A stretch of DNA of 58,205 bases from positions 1 to 58,205 of the forward strand of contig DASZLR010000173.1 in NCBI GenBank assembly GCA_035552275.1, written 5' to 3'. A program made the translations under genes and the position numbers. The notes under the pieces were generated by a model, which saw nothing but the letters and a program-made list of their open reading frames with translations, did no database searches and had not been told where the DNA came from. This document shows, in pieces, positions 35,762 through 44,801 of this stretch (its first letter is position 1; every line of letters begins with the position of its first letter). The stretch comes from DASVLX01 sp035552275 (GTDB taxonomy: Bacteria > Actinomycetota > Actinomycetes > Mycobacteriales > Pseudonocardiaceae).

Positions 35762-36040
35762 ATGTGCACCTATCTGACCGAGAAGATCAAGATCGACGGC
35801 AGCGGCAAGGGCGCGCGCGGCTGGTTCGGGTTGAGCGAGGCCAGTGTGTACGTCGACCATCCAGTGCACGCGCAGTTCGGGCACACCGTGAACATCGACT
35901 TCCGCAACCCCGGCGAGGGAGCGTCCGCGCGAGTGGCCGTCGAGTTGACCGAGGAGGCGGCGCTGGCGCTGGCCGAGGCCATCCACAGCGCGCTGGCCGC
36001 CGCCCCGCCCGGACTGGCGTCGGCAACACAACGCCGTTGA
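35762..36040 (+). CDS. small DUF6295-like protein
   Basis: 92 aa starting MCTYLTEKIKIDGSGKGARG, with FGLSEASVYVDHPVHAQFGHTVNIDFRNP. This matches, from memory, the DUF6295 family of small actinobacterial proteins found next to dienelactone hydrolases; the family name should be checked. Strong ribosome site AAGGAGAG. Function unknown. Confidence 0.75.
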   Translation: MCTYLTEKIKIDGSGKGARGWFGLSEASVYVDHPVHAQFGHTVNIDFRNPGEGASARVAVELTEEAALALAEAIHSALAAAPPGLASATQRR

Positions 36041-36054
36041 CCTGACGTTTAACT

Positions 36055-36342
36055 GTGTTCGGCGGCCCGGATCGCTACATCAAGGACCTGGGCGGCTTCG
36101 ACTCGATCATTGACGCCCACCGGCACCTGCGGATCACCGGGGAACAGCGGCTGCGGTTCGTGGAGTTTGTTCGAGGCGGCGGACAAGGCCGGGCTTCCCG
36201 ACGACGAGCCGTTCCGCGAGGCACTGCGGTCACACGTCGAGTTCGGCACCCAGGTGGCCAGCAGAACTCGCACGCCACCACCGACGCCGAGCCGCATCCG
36301 CTGCGCGAGATGCCGCACTGGGACTGGGACCCGCCGAAGTGA
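36055..36342 (+). pseudogene. truncated, frameshifted globin (group II truncated haemoglobin-like)
   Basis: Three pieces in two frames read as one protein. FGGPDRYIKDLGGFDSIIDA...LRFVE is in the first frame, LFEAADKAGLPDDEPFREAL...EFGTQVA in the second, then QQNSHATTDAEPHPLREM and PHWDWDPPK back in the first. One extra base near 36172 and one lost base near 36253 explain the switches. The first 40-odd residues of a globin, including the distal-side helices, are missing. The motif order fits group II truncated haemoglobins. A dead gene. Confidence 0.75.
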
Positions 36343-36440
36343 TCACTCGCCGACTATCCAGAATCGCTGCAATCTGGTGACCGCGTCCGCCTTGGTCAGA
36401 AAGTGTCGTGGTCTTTGCGGATCGGCTGAGGCCAAGTCAT
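36343..36440 (-). pseudogene. toxin gene remnant with internal deletion
   Basis: ATG at 36440 overlaps the antitoxin stop (ATGA), as a toxin partner would. It codes MTWPQPIRKDHDTF and then stops. The next frame, from 36399, codes LTKADAVTRLQRFWIVGE and a stop. From memory both pieces resemble the two ends of a roughly 140-aa actinobacterial toxin paired with this antitoxin type, so the middle, about 100 codons, seems deleted and the ends joined out of frame. Family recall is unverified. Confidence 0.5.
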
Positions 36441-36691
36441 CGCGCGGCCCCAACGATCCAGTCGCGAAGCCGCTGATCGTCACTCAAACGGATGAGCTGC
36501 ACCAGACCCCAGCTCGCCCGATGGTTCGGCGCGCCCAGCAAGTGATCCTGCCAGTCGTCCGCGTATTCGCGCAGCGCGGCAACCATTTCCGTAACGGCCT
36601 CGTCGAACGTCGCGCCATCCGCCGCGACGGGCAGGCCGGGAATGAACACAGACCATCCACCGGCTTCTGATACCACTTCCGCCGTAGACAT
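36437..36691 (-). CDS. HicB-like antitoxin, orphaned
   Basis: 84 aa from ATG 36691 with GGAGGT six bases upstream. Begins with the HicB/UPF0150-like pattern SEAGGWSVFIPGLPVAADGA, then TFDEAVTEMVAALREYADDW, followed by a C-terminal extension GLVQLIRLSDDQRLRDWIV. Intact, but its toxin partner downstream is reduced to remnants. Exact antitoxin family (HicB or prevent-host-death type) not certain. Confidence 0.65.
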   Translation of the reverse strand: MSTAEVVSEAGGWSVFIPGLPVAADGATFDEAVTEMVAALREYADDWQDHLLGAPNHRASWGLVQLIRLSDDQRLRDWIVGAAR

Positions 36692-36766
36692 GGCAGCACC
36701 TCCAATCCGGTGTTCGACCACCAATCTCTACCAGCCGCAGAAGTGTGATCACATACCTGCCCCACA

Positions 36767-37349
36767 TTAGCCAGCCCCCACGATGGCCGTGGCCAGCCGC
36801 CACATGGTGGTGGTCGGGTTGTGCCGGTGATCTTTGCCCGCGTCGGTGATCGCTCGCGCCCGGTCGATCGCGTTATGGATACCGGGGGCGAAGGAGTCAA
36901 AGTCCAGCTTCGTCTTGTCGTAGCTCGGTACGTGCCGGCACACCTTGGCAACCGCAGCAGCCGCATCGTTCAGCCACGCTACGTGATTGGTGAAGTGCAG
37001 CAACAACCAGAACTCAAAACATGGATTGGAGATCACCAGCGAGATCTTCGCCCTGCTCGCCAGTCGCACAGCCTTGTCGATGTCCTCACGATAATCATCG
37101 ACATCTGCGACACACCAAACATGGTCGAAACGGTCGCGATCCTGATCCCATCGCTTCGTCGCATACTCAACCATCTGACTTGGTGATCCACCATAGGAGA
37201 TCGGTCGCACCGACACCACTCGGTACAGTCGCCGAAGCCCATCCATGTAACTGTTTCTCAGTCTTCTCACCACAGCAGACTACGAGAATACGAGCTCTGA
37301 CTGAACGCGAGCCAGATTGGCGATGTTGATCGGCGTCACGCCTCGACAT
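36767..37349 (-). pseudogene. RloB-like TOPRIM protein, frameshifted
   Basis: Frame one, from ATG 37349, gives MSRRDADQHRQSG...RARILVVCCGEKTEKQ. An extra base near 37249 shifts to frame two, which continues YMDGLRRLYRVV...FDHVWCVADVDDYRED...SNPCFEFWLLLHF to the stop. The TOPRIM features are there (VVCxGEKTE and DVDD), but the expected CEG glutamate has become Cys. Restoring the frame gives about 193 aa, the normal size. Overlaps the 3' end of the RloA-like ATPase. GC is lower than in the surrounding genes. Confidence 0.75.
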
Positions 37350-38409
37350 CGGACCTCGATACACGGACCGCGTCAGTCAAGTCTTCCGGGAACAACTTGG
37401 GTACCGCATCATAGCTGCCGCCAGGATAGCGTCGCGCGGTATTCTCGCCCTTACGCGGCCTGAAATCGCTCAACGGATAGACACTCGTTGCCCCTCGGTC
37501 ATCCTTATTGGTGAACCACACCTGATCTCGATGAAGCACCGGATCGTCCAGCGTGGGGCCGAGCAGCGTGGTGTCATGTGTCGTACAGATCAACTGCGCG
37601 TCACTGGGGTTCGCCCCACTATCCTGGAACAATGTCGGTATTCGCGCAGTGAGCCAAGGGTGCAAACTCGTTTCGACCTCATCGACCATCAGGACACCTC
37701 CAGTCTCCAACGCTGCCAACGCATCTCGCAGCATGCCAATCCAAGCCCGAGTTCCAGCGGACTCGTCTTCCAATTCGAACGGAACGGTTGATCCTTTGTG
37801 CACAAAGACCAATTTTTTTCTTACCCCTCGGGCAGTAATCCGCCGCTCCGCACGAAAGTCTTCAATTCCGAGGTCCGCCAGGCGCAGTAGCTCGACCACG
37901 AGTTGTCGACGCCTCGGCGACCCTGTCAGGAAGTCAATGGCCTCGTCATCAAACTCGAAGGAGCTAGGGTAACGAAACGCTAAGGTCGATCGGAACCAAC
38001 GATACATCGGCAATGACTCAGCCATATTCGCCTGTGACGCGATGCTCAGGAACAACGCATTGGGCCGAGTGAGCTCCTCGAGAACCTCGACCCGACCTCG
38101 ATGCGGTGAAATAGTGCTACCGAACTTAAAGTCGCCGCCCGCCCGCTCAAAGATAACTCGACGTCGCTTCTCCGGATAGCTGTACAGCCACTCTTCCAAG
38201 ATCCTCTCATCGTCCAGGACGAAGCCGTATGTGTACCGAACGCCGTCGACTTCAACGTCGATGACATAGTGCGACGGCGCTGATCGCACCTCGGGGTCCA
38301 AGCGGAAAGGGCGCCGCGGAACCCCGCCACCAGGCTCCCAACGCGGGTAGGAGTCCAGGACCGCTTCGCGCATGAAGCGCAGGCCATCGAGCAGGTTCGA
38401 CGTCTGGCT
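37336..38409 (-). pseudogene. RloA-like AAA ATPase, 5'-truncated
   Basis: Long frame ending DAVRVSRSDVEA. It carries Walker B VLMVDEVETSLHP, the switch THDTTLL and the usual middle of AAA_15/AAA_21 defence ATPases. An ATG at 38373 gives 345 aa, but the homologous reading extends upstream only to SQTSNLLDGLRF and then meets a TGA at 38412-38410. The Walker A segment (GPNxSGKS before NLL) and everything before it are missing; the ftsK stop is only 12 bases further on. Unlikely to hydrolyse ATP. Confidence 0.78.
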
Positions 38410-38424
38410 TCACCAGGAGGAATT

Positions 38425-40881
38425 TTACTCGTCGTCGTCGGCGTCCGGGTCGTCGTCGGGGGAACCGCCGCGCAGGGTGTACAGCAGACCGGTCAGCTCG
38501 TCCGGCTTGATCAGCACCTCGCGGGCCTTGGAGCCCTCCGACGGACCGACCACGCCGCGCGACTCCAGCAGGTCCATCAGCCGGCCGGCCTTGGCGAACC
38601 CGACCCGCAGCTTGCGCTGCAACATCGACGTAGAGCCGAACTGACTGGACACGATCAGCTCGGCGGCCTGCACCAGCACTTCCAGGTCCTCGCCGATGTC
38701 GGCGTCGATCTCCTTCTTCTCGCCGGCCTTCGCCGCCGTGACACCCTCGGTGTAGCTGGGCGTGCTCTGCTCGCGGGCGAACGACACGACCGAGCTGATC
38801 TCCTCGTCGGCCACATACGCGCCCTGGATTCGCACCGGCTTGGACGCGCCCATGGGGAGGTACAGCCCGTCGCCCATACCGATCAGCTTCTCCGCACCCG
38901 GCTGGTCGAGGATGACCCGCGAGTCGGTCAGCGACGAGGTGGCGAACGCCAGCCGGCTCGGCACGTTCGTCTTGATCAGCCCGGTGACCACGTCCACCGA
39001 CGGCCGCTGCGTCGCCAGCACCAGGTGGATGCCGGCGGCCCGCGCCTTCTGGGTGATCCGCACGATCGCGTCCTCGACGTCCCGTGGCGCGGTCATCATC
39101 AGGTCGGCCAACTCGTCCACGATCGCCATGATGTACGGGTAGGGCCGGTACACCCGCTCCGAACCCAGCGGCGCGGTGATCTCGCCGTCGCGCACCTTGC
39201 GGTTGAAGTCGTCGATGTGCCGGACCTTGCTGGCCTGCATGTCCTGGTACCGCTGCTCCATCTCCTCCACCAGCCAGGCCAGCGCGGACGCGGCCTTCTT
39301 CGGCTGGGTGATGATCGGCGTGATCAGGTGCGGGATGCCCTCGTACGGGGTCAGCTCGACCATCTTGGGGTCGATCAGGATCATCCGGACCTCGTCCGGG
39401 GTCGCCCCGGCCAGCAGCGATACCAGCATCGAGTTGACGAAGCTGGACTTGCCGGAGCCGGTCGAGCCGGCCACCAGCAGGTGCGGCATCTTCGTCAGGT
39501 TCGCGGTGACGAAGTGGCCCTCGATGTCTTTGCCCAGGCCGATCACCATCGGATGGGTGTCCTTGACAGCGGTGGCGGACTTGAGCACGTCGCCCAGCCG
39601 CACCATTTCCCGGTCGGAGTTGGGCACCTCGATGCCGACCGCCGACTTGCCCGGAATCGGCGCCAGCAGCCGCACATTGTCGGTGGCCACCGCATAGGCG
39701 ATGTTGCGGGTCAGCGCGGTGATCTTCTCGACCTTGACGCCCGGCCCGAGCTCGACCTCGTACCGGGTCACCGTCGGCCCCCGGGTGAATCCGGTGACCT
39801 GCGCGTCCACCGAGAACTGCTCCAGCACGCCGGTGATCGCCTCGATCATCACGTCGTTGGCCTTGCTGCGCGCCTTCGGCGGATCTCCATCGACCAACAG
39901 ACTCGCCGGCGGCAGCTGGTAGTCGCCGTCGACCTCCCGGGCAGTCCCGTCCGGGCCATCGGGAGCTTCGGTGGTTGGCTGGGTCGCCGGCACCGCGGCC
40001 GGCTTGACCCGAGCCGGCTTCACGGGCTTGCTGTCGAACGGAAGCTCCGGCTGGTCGTCCGGCGCGGTGGCAGGTCCGGCCGCGTCGCTCATCGTGGCCT
40101 GACGCCGGCGCGACGGCCGGCGCAACCGCACGGCGCCGGGATCGGCCTCCACCGAGGGATCAGCCCCGGTCGATCCAGCCTTGTCGTCACCTGCCTCGGC
40201 GGCTTCGGCGGCGTGCTGGCCCAGCGCCCGCAGCCGGTGCGGGATCTGCCGGACCGGAGTGCCGGTGAACACCAGCACCCCGTACGCCGCGACCAGCACC
40301 AACAACGGCATCGCCACCCAGGAAGTCAGGCCCTGGGCCAGAAATCCGCCGGCCAGATAGCCCAGCGCGCCACCGGCGTGCCGCCAGCCGGGGTCGGTCA
40401 CCGGACGACCGGCGCTCAGGTGCGCCAGGCCCAGCGCCGCGAGACCGAACAACAGGGCGCCGATCACCAGCCGCGGCCGGGCTTCCGGCTTCGGCTCGGT
40501 CCGCATCAACGTCACGCCGAACAGCAGCAACACCACCGGTAGCGCGAACGAGCCGACGCCGATCGCGCTGCGCAGGCCGATGGTCACCCAGTAGCCGATC
40601 GGGCCGCCGGCCTGCCACCACACGCCGGCCGCGCTGACCACGGCGAGCGCGATCAGCACGACCGCCAGGCCGTCGCGGCGGTGCGCCGGATCGAGTTCCC
40701 TGGTGCGACCGACCGCTCGGAACAGCGTGCCGAATCCCTTGGCCAGCAAGCCCGGCGACGACCGCCGGCTGGGCTTGGGCGCCGGCCGTTTCCTGGTTTT
40801 GGCCGTGCTGGGACGCGACCTCGCGGTGCCACCGGCCCGGCCGCGGGTCGAGCGTTTCGAAGTCGTCGTCTTGCTGGCCAT
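38425..40881 (-). CDS. ftsK: DNA translocase FtsK
   Basis: About 818 aa. Basic N-terminus, four membrane helices (roughly residues 70-230), Pro-rich linker, then the motor with Walker A GSTGSGKSSF near 471-480, Walker B ILIDPKMVEL and VDELADLMM. The C-terminal gamma winged helix STSMLQRKLRVGFAKAGRLM binds orienting sequences. ATG 40881 or GTG 40890 may start it. Ends with an acidic tail and TAA, directly followed by the truncated ATPase of the decayed island. Confidence 0.95.
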   Translation of the reverse strand: MASKTTTSKRSTRGRAGGTARSRPSTAKTRKRPAPKPSRRSSPGLLAKGFGTLFRAVGRTRELDPAHRRDGLAVVLIALAVVSAAGVWWQAGGPIGYWVTIGLRSAIGVGSFALPVVLLLFGVTLMRTEPKPEARPRLVIGALLFGLAALGLAHLSAGRPVTDPGWRHAGGALGYLAGGFLAQGLTSWVAMPLLVLVAAYGVLVFTGTPVRQIPHRLRALGQHAAEAAEAGDDKAGSTGADPSVEADPGAVRLRRPSRRRQATMSDAAGPATAPDDQPELPFDSKPVKPARVKPAAVPATQPTTEAPDGPDGTAREVDGDYQLPPASLLVDGDPPKARSKANDVMIEAITGVLEQFSVDAQVTGFTRGPTVTRYEVELGPGVKVEKITALTRNIAYAVATDNVRLLAPIPGKSAVGIEVPNSDREMVRLGDVLKSATAVKDTHPMVIGLGKDIEGHFVTANLTKMPHLLVAGSTGSGKSSFVNSMLVSLLAGATPDEVRMILIDPKMVELTPYEGIPHLITPIITQPKKAASALAWLVEEMEQRYQDMQASKVRHIDDFNRKVRDGEITAPLGSERVYRPYPYIMAIVDELADLMMTAPRDVEDAIVRITQKARAAGIHLVLATQRPSVDVVTGLIKTNVPSRLAFATSSLTDSRVILDQPGAEKLIGMGDGLYLPMGASKPVRIQGAYVADEEISSVVSFAREQSTPSYTEGVTAAKAGEKKEIDADIGEDLEVLVQAAELIVSSQFGSTSMLQRKLRVGFAKAGRLMDLLESRGVVGPSEGSKAREVLIKPDELTGLLYTLRGGSPDDDPDADDDE

Positions 40882-41024
40882 ACCCCACACGGTAGTCGGG
40901 TTGTCCCACGAGTCCCAGCAGCCACAGTGATCGCAGTCAACCCAGCGGCAACAAAGACACGAAGCCGTGCCAGTTCACGGAACGGGCTGCGCCACCGCGA
41001 TCGCCCGTGCCATGCTTCGCGCCT

Positions 41025-41849
41025 ATGGTCGCCCTGCGCACGGACTCCGCCGAGCCGACACGCCGGCCGGGCCGGAATTCGGCCCCGCCGCTGTGGCGCC
41101 TGTTCATGTGGCTCAACCGTTGGTTCGTCGCGCTGGTCGGTCAGGTGGAAGCCACCGGCGAGGTGCCCGCGGAACTGCGGGGCCGGCCGTTTCTGTTGGC
41201 GGCCAACCACATTGGCGTGTTCGACCCGTTCGTGCTGACCGCCGCCTGCCACCGGATCGGGCTCGCGCCGCGGTTCCTGCTCGCCGGCGGCCTGCTGGAC
41301 ACCCCGGTGGTCGGCTGGGGGCTGCGGCATTCCGGCCACCTGCGGGTGGATCGCGGCAAGAGCCACGTGATCGAGGCGTTCCACCGCGCGGTGGACGCGC
41401 TGGGCTCAGCCGAGGGCGACGCGGTGCTGGTGTATCCGGAGGGGCGGATCAGCCACGATCCGGGCCTGTGGCCCGAACGCGGCAAGAGCGGCGTGGCCCG
41501 GCTGGCGCTGGCCGCCCGGGTTCCCGTTGTGCCGGTGTCCCAATGGGGCGCGCACGAGGCGGCGTACTGGGGCACCGAAGTGGTCACCAGCTGGGCCGAC
41601 CTGCGCCCGGTGGTGCTGTCGTTCCTGCGCGCCATTCCACGCCGGCCCACCTTCCGCGTGCACTTCGGCCCGCCGGTCGACCTCGACGGGCTGTCCGTCG
41701 ACCGGCCCGGCGACGCGGTTCGGGCCCGCGATCGGATCATGCGGGCGATCACCGCCGGGTTGGTGGATCTGCGCGCCGACGAGCCCGACGAACCGCGTTT
41801 CCATGATCCGACCCGGCCGATCGACTCGCGCAGCCCATGGCGTCGGTAG
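41025..41849 (+). CDS. PlsC-family 1-acylglycerol-3-phosphate acyltransferase
   Basis: 274 aa. Catalytic NHIGVFD (NHx4D) near residue 66, FLLAGGLLDTPVVGWGLR, and YPEGRIS near 140 binding the phosphate. Membrane-associated phospholipid synthesis; the exact acyl acceptor is not certain. ATG 41025 is chosen over a GTG six codons earlier; neither has a good ribosome site. Confidence 0.85.
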   Translation: MVALRTDSAEPTRRPGRNSAPPLWRLFMWLNRWFVALVGQVEATGEVPAELRGRPFLLAANHIGVFDPFVLTAACHRIGLAPRFLLAGGLLDTPVVGWGLRHSGHLRVDRGKSHVIEAFHRAVDALGSAEGDAVLVYPEGRISHDPGLWPERGKSGVARLALAARVPVVPVSQWGAHEAAYWGTEVVTSWADLRPVVLSFLRAIPRRPTFRVHFGPPVDLDGLSVDRPGDAVRARDRIMRAITAGLVDLRADEPDEPRFHDPTRPIDSRSPWRR

Positions 41850-41925
41850 GTAATGCCAAGATAAAGCGCCCGCCGGGTTTCGTTAAGCCACAACGATGAT
41901 GAGCAGCAGCGAAAGGGAACTACCC

Positions 41926-42504
41926 GTGACCACACCAGAATCGGGCCAGCCCGGGTTCTCCGGCACGCCTGGTGCACAACCGTACGGCCAGCCCGCGCCC
42001 GGTCAGCAGCCCTATGGCCAGCCCGCGCCCGGTCAGCAGCAGCCGTTCGGCCAGCAGCCTTATGGCCAGCCGGCGCCCGGCGCCCCGCAGTACGGCCAGC
42101 CCGCACCCGGCGGCTACCCGCCCGGGATTCCCCTTGGCCCCACGCCGATTCCGCCGCGGCGACGCCGCAGACTTCCGCTGTTCATCGGACTGGGTGTCGT
42201 CCTGGTCATCGTCATCGTCGGCGTCATCTTCGGCGCCATCAACTCCAAGACCGATCCGGGCAACGCTTCGGCCGGTGACTGCGTGGCCAGCCAGGGCTCG
42301 GACGCGAACTCGGTGAAGAAGGTCGCCTGCACCGACCCGAGTGCCACCTTCAAGGTCCTCGGCGTCATCAACAGCGTGCCGGACCCCAGCGGCAGTGACG
42401 ACGGACGCTGCCAGGCCAACTACTCCAACTACGACACGGAGTTCTGGGAAGGCACCCAGGGCCAGAACGGCACCGAACTGTGCCTGCAGAAACTCAACCA
42501 GTGA
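41926..42504 (+). CDS. membrane-anchored LppU/SCO3897-like protein, copy 1
   Basis: 192 aa. The N-terminus is a Gln/Pro/Gly/Tyr repeat (unit close to QPYGQPAPGQ, about five units), then an Arg patch, one membrane helix (LPLFIGLGVVLVIVIVGVIFGAI) and an outside domain with SAGDCV, VACTDP, GRCQAN and ELCLQKLNQ, so four Cys. Start GTG 41926 is chosen because the 5' end aligns with the paralog (GCGAAAGG, spacer, start, then ThrThr); ATG 41896 is an alternative. Confidence 0.75.
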   Translation: MTTPESGQPGFSGTPGAQPYGQPAPGQQPYGQPAPGQQQPFGQQPYGQPAPGAPQYGQPAPGGYPPGIPLGPTPIPPRRRRRLPLFIGLGVVLVIVIVGVIFGAINSKTDPGNASAGDCVASQGSDANSVKKVACTDPSATFKVLGVINSVPDPSGSDDGRCQANYSNYDTEFWEGTQGQNGTELCLQKLNQ

Positions 42505-42562
42505 TGTCGGGACGCGGCCGGCTGTCGGCCGGCCGCGTCCGGCCAGCGAAAGGATCGCATCG

Positions 42563-43093
42563 TTGACCACCTCCGAGCCGGAGCAGCCGGAGTCCGCGGA
42601 AGCGCCTGAGCAGCCCGCGCCGACCGGGCCGCCGGTGCACTACGCCGCGCCGTATCCGCAACCGCCCTATGCCCAGCAGCAGTGGCCGGGGTACTGGTAT
42701 CCCCCAATGGGTCCGCCGGGTCCGCCGCCGCGACGCCGGCTGAGCGGGGGCCGGATCGCGATCATCGTGGCCGCGGTCGCGGTGTACGTCCTGATCATGA
42801 TCGGCTCGATCGCCTTCGGGGTCCTGGGTGGACTGGGCGCCTTCCAGGGCAATCTGTCGGTCGGCGACTGCATCAACGACAACCTCGGCAACTCGTCGCA
42901 GTTCACCAGCAACAAGGTGAGCTGTGACGACGTGACGGCCGCCTACCGGGTGATCGGCACGGTGGACCCGCCGGCCGGCACCTCCGACCACCAGGCCTGC
43001 CTCAACGCCTTCTCGCGGACCGAGGCCGAGTTCCAGAACACCCACCCGAGCGGCTACGGCACGGTGTACTGCCTGGTGCACGTGAACCGGTGA
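42563..43093 (+). CDS. membrane-anchored LppU/SCO3897-like protein, copy 2
   Basis: 176 aa from TTG 42563 with AAAGGA eight bases upstream. Same plan as the preceding gene: Pro/Tyr/Gln-rich N-terminus, RRR, membrane helix (IAIIVAAVAVYVLIMIGSIAF) and an outside domain with SVGDCI, VSCDD, HQACLNAF and TVYCLVHVN. A tandem duplicate that has lost most of the N-terminal repeat. Four bases from the end of rnj, tail to tail. Confidence 0.78.
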   Translation: MTTSEPEQPESAEAPEQPAPTGPPVHYAAPYPQPPYAQQQWPGYWYPPMGPPGPPPRRRLSGGRIAIIVAAVAVYVLIMIGSIAFGVLGGLGAFQGNLSVGDCINDNLGNSSQFTSNKVSCDDVTAAYRVIGTVDPPAGTSDHQACLNAFSRTEAEFQNTHPSGYGTVYCLVHVNR

Positions 43094-43097
43094 GTGG

Positions 43098-44801
43098 TCA
43101 CACGGCGAGGATGGTGGGCACGATCATCGGCCGCCGGCGGTAGGTCTCGGCGACCCACCGGCCGACCACCCGGCGGACCGCCTGGGCGATCCGGTGGGTG
43201 TCGGTGATCCCCTCCACCTCCATGCGGGACAGCTCCATCTCCACCAGCGGCAGCACCGCGTGCAACGCCTTCGGGTCGTCGGAGAATCCGCGCCCGGACA
43301 CGGTAGGCGGCGCGACCGGGCGGCCGGTGTTGGAGTCGATCGCGACGGTGATCGCGATGAACCCGCCCTCGCCGAGAATCAACCGGTCGGACAGCGTCGA
43401 CTCACCGACGTCGCCCACCGACATGCCGTCGACGTAGACATGCCCGACCTCGACCCGCCCGCTGATGCCGGCGATGCCGTCGACCACGTCCACCACGACG
43501 CCGTCCTCGGCGATCACCACTCGTTCGGGTGACACGCCGGTCCGGACGGCGAGCGCGGCGTTGGCCCGCAGGTGCCGCCATTCGCCGTGCACCGGCATCA
43601 CGTTCGACGGCCGCACCGCGTTGTACAGGAACAGCAGCTCGCCGGCCGGGGCGTGACCGGAGACGTGCACCCGGGCGGTGCCCTGGTGCACGACGTTCGC
43701 GCCGAGCCGGATCAGCCCGTTGACCACGCCGAACACGGCGTTCTCGTTGCCGGGGATCAGGGAGCTGGCGAGTACCACGGTGTCGCCGGGCCGGATGCCG
43801 ATCTGCTTGTGCTCGCCGCGCGCCATCCGGCTCAGCGCCGACAGCGGCTCACCCTGCGAGCCGGTGGACACGAAGAGCGCGGCATGGTCCGGCAGCGCCA
43901 GCGCCTCATCGATGCCGACCAGCACGCCGTCCGGGATCCGCAGCAGGCCGAGATCGGCCGCGATGCCCATGTTGCGCACCATCGACCGGCCGACCAGCGC
44001 GACCGCCCGGCCGTTGCGCACGGCGGCGTCGAGCACCTGCTGGACCCGGTGCACGTGGCTGGCGAAGCAGGCCACGATCACCCGTTGGGTGGCCTGGCCG
44101 ATGATGCCGTCCAGCACCGGGCCGATGTCCCGCTCCGGGATGACGAATCCGGGCACCTCGGCGTTGGTGGAGTCCACGCAGAACAGGTCGACGCCCTCGT
44201 CGCCGAGTCGGGAGAACCCGGCCAGGTCGGTCAGCCGGCCGTCCAGCGGAAGTTGGTCGAGCTTGATGTCGCCGGTGTGCAGAACCAGGCCGGCGGGCGT
44301 GCGGATGGCGACCGCGAGCGCGTCCGGAATGGAGTGGTTGACCGCGAAGAACTCCAGGTCGAACGAGCCGAACGAGCGGCGCTGGCCTTCGCCGACCAGC
44401 ACCAGGCGCGGGGTGAGCCGGTGCTCCTTGCACTTGGCCTCGACCAACGCCAGGGTGAACCGGGAGCCGACGACCGGCAGGTCGGGACGCAGCCGCAACA
44501 GGAACGGCACCGCGCCGATGTGGTCCTCGTGGCCGTGCGTGAGGATCAGCGCGTCGATCTCGTCCAGCCGGTTCTCGATGGCCCGGAAGTCCGGCAGGAT
44601 CAGGTCGACGCCGGGCTGCTGGTCCTCGGGGAACAGCACGCCGCAGTCGACGATGAGCAGCCGGCCGGCGTACTCGAAGACGGTCATGTTGCGGCCGACC
44701 TCGCCGATGCCGCCGAGCGCGACGACCCGCAGGGCGCCCTTCGGCAGCGGCGGCGGGGGGCTGTTCAGTTCGATATGAGCGGCGATCTGCTCAGGATTCA
44801 C
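43098..44801 (-). CDS. rnj: ribonuclease J
   Basis: 567 aa metallo-beta-lactamase/beta-CASP RNase with 5'-exo and endonuclease activity. Metal site HGHEDH at 89-94, VNHSIPD, HTGDIKLD, beta-CASP segments VDSTNAE and STGSQGEPLSAL, HVSGHAPAGE, and a C-terminal domain. GTG start overlaps the dapA stop. The dapA-rnj order is a standard actinobacterial pair. Confidence 0.96.
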   Translation of the reverse strand: MNPEQIAAHIELNSPPPPLPKGALRVVALGGIGEVGRNMTVFEYAGRLLIVDCGVLFPEDQQPGVDLILPDFRAIENRLDEIDALILTHGHEDHIGAVPFLLRLRPDLPVVGSRFTLALVEAKCKEHRLTPRLVLVGEGQRRSFGSFDLEFFAVNHSIPDALAVAIRTPAGLVLHTGDIKLDQLPLDGRLTDLAGFSRLGDEGVDLFCVDSTNAEVPGFVIPERDIGPVLDGIIGQATQRVIVACFASHVHRVQQVLDAAVRNGRAVALVGRSMVRNMGIAADLGLLRIPDGVLVGIDEALALPDHAALFVSTGSQGEPLSALSRMARGEHKQIGIRPGDTVVLASSLIPGNENAVFGVVNGLIRLGANVVHQGTARVHVSGHAPAGELLFLYNAVRPSNVMPVHGEWRHLRANAALAVRTGVSPERVVIAEDGVVVDVVDGIAGISGRVEVGHVYVDGMSVGDVGESTLSDRLILGEGGFIAITVAIDSNTGRPVAPPTVSGRGFSDDPKALHAVLPLVEMELSRMEVEGITDTHRIAQAVRRVVGRWVAETYRRRPMIVPTILAV

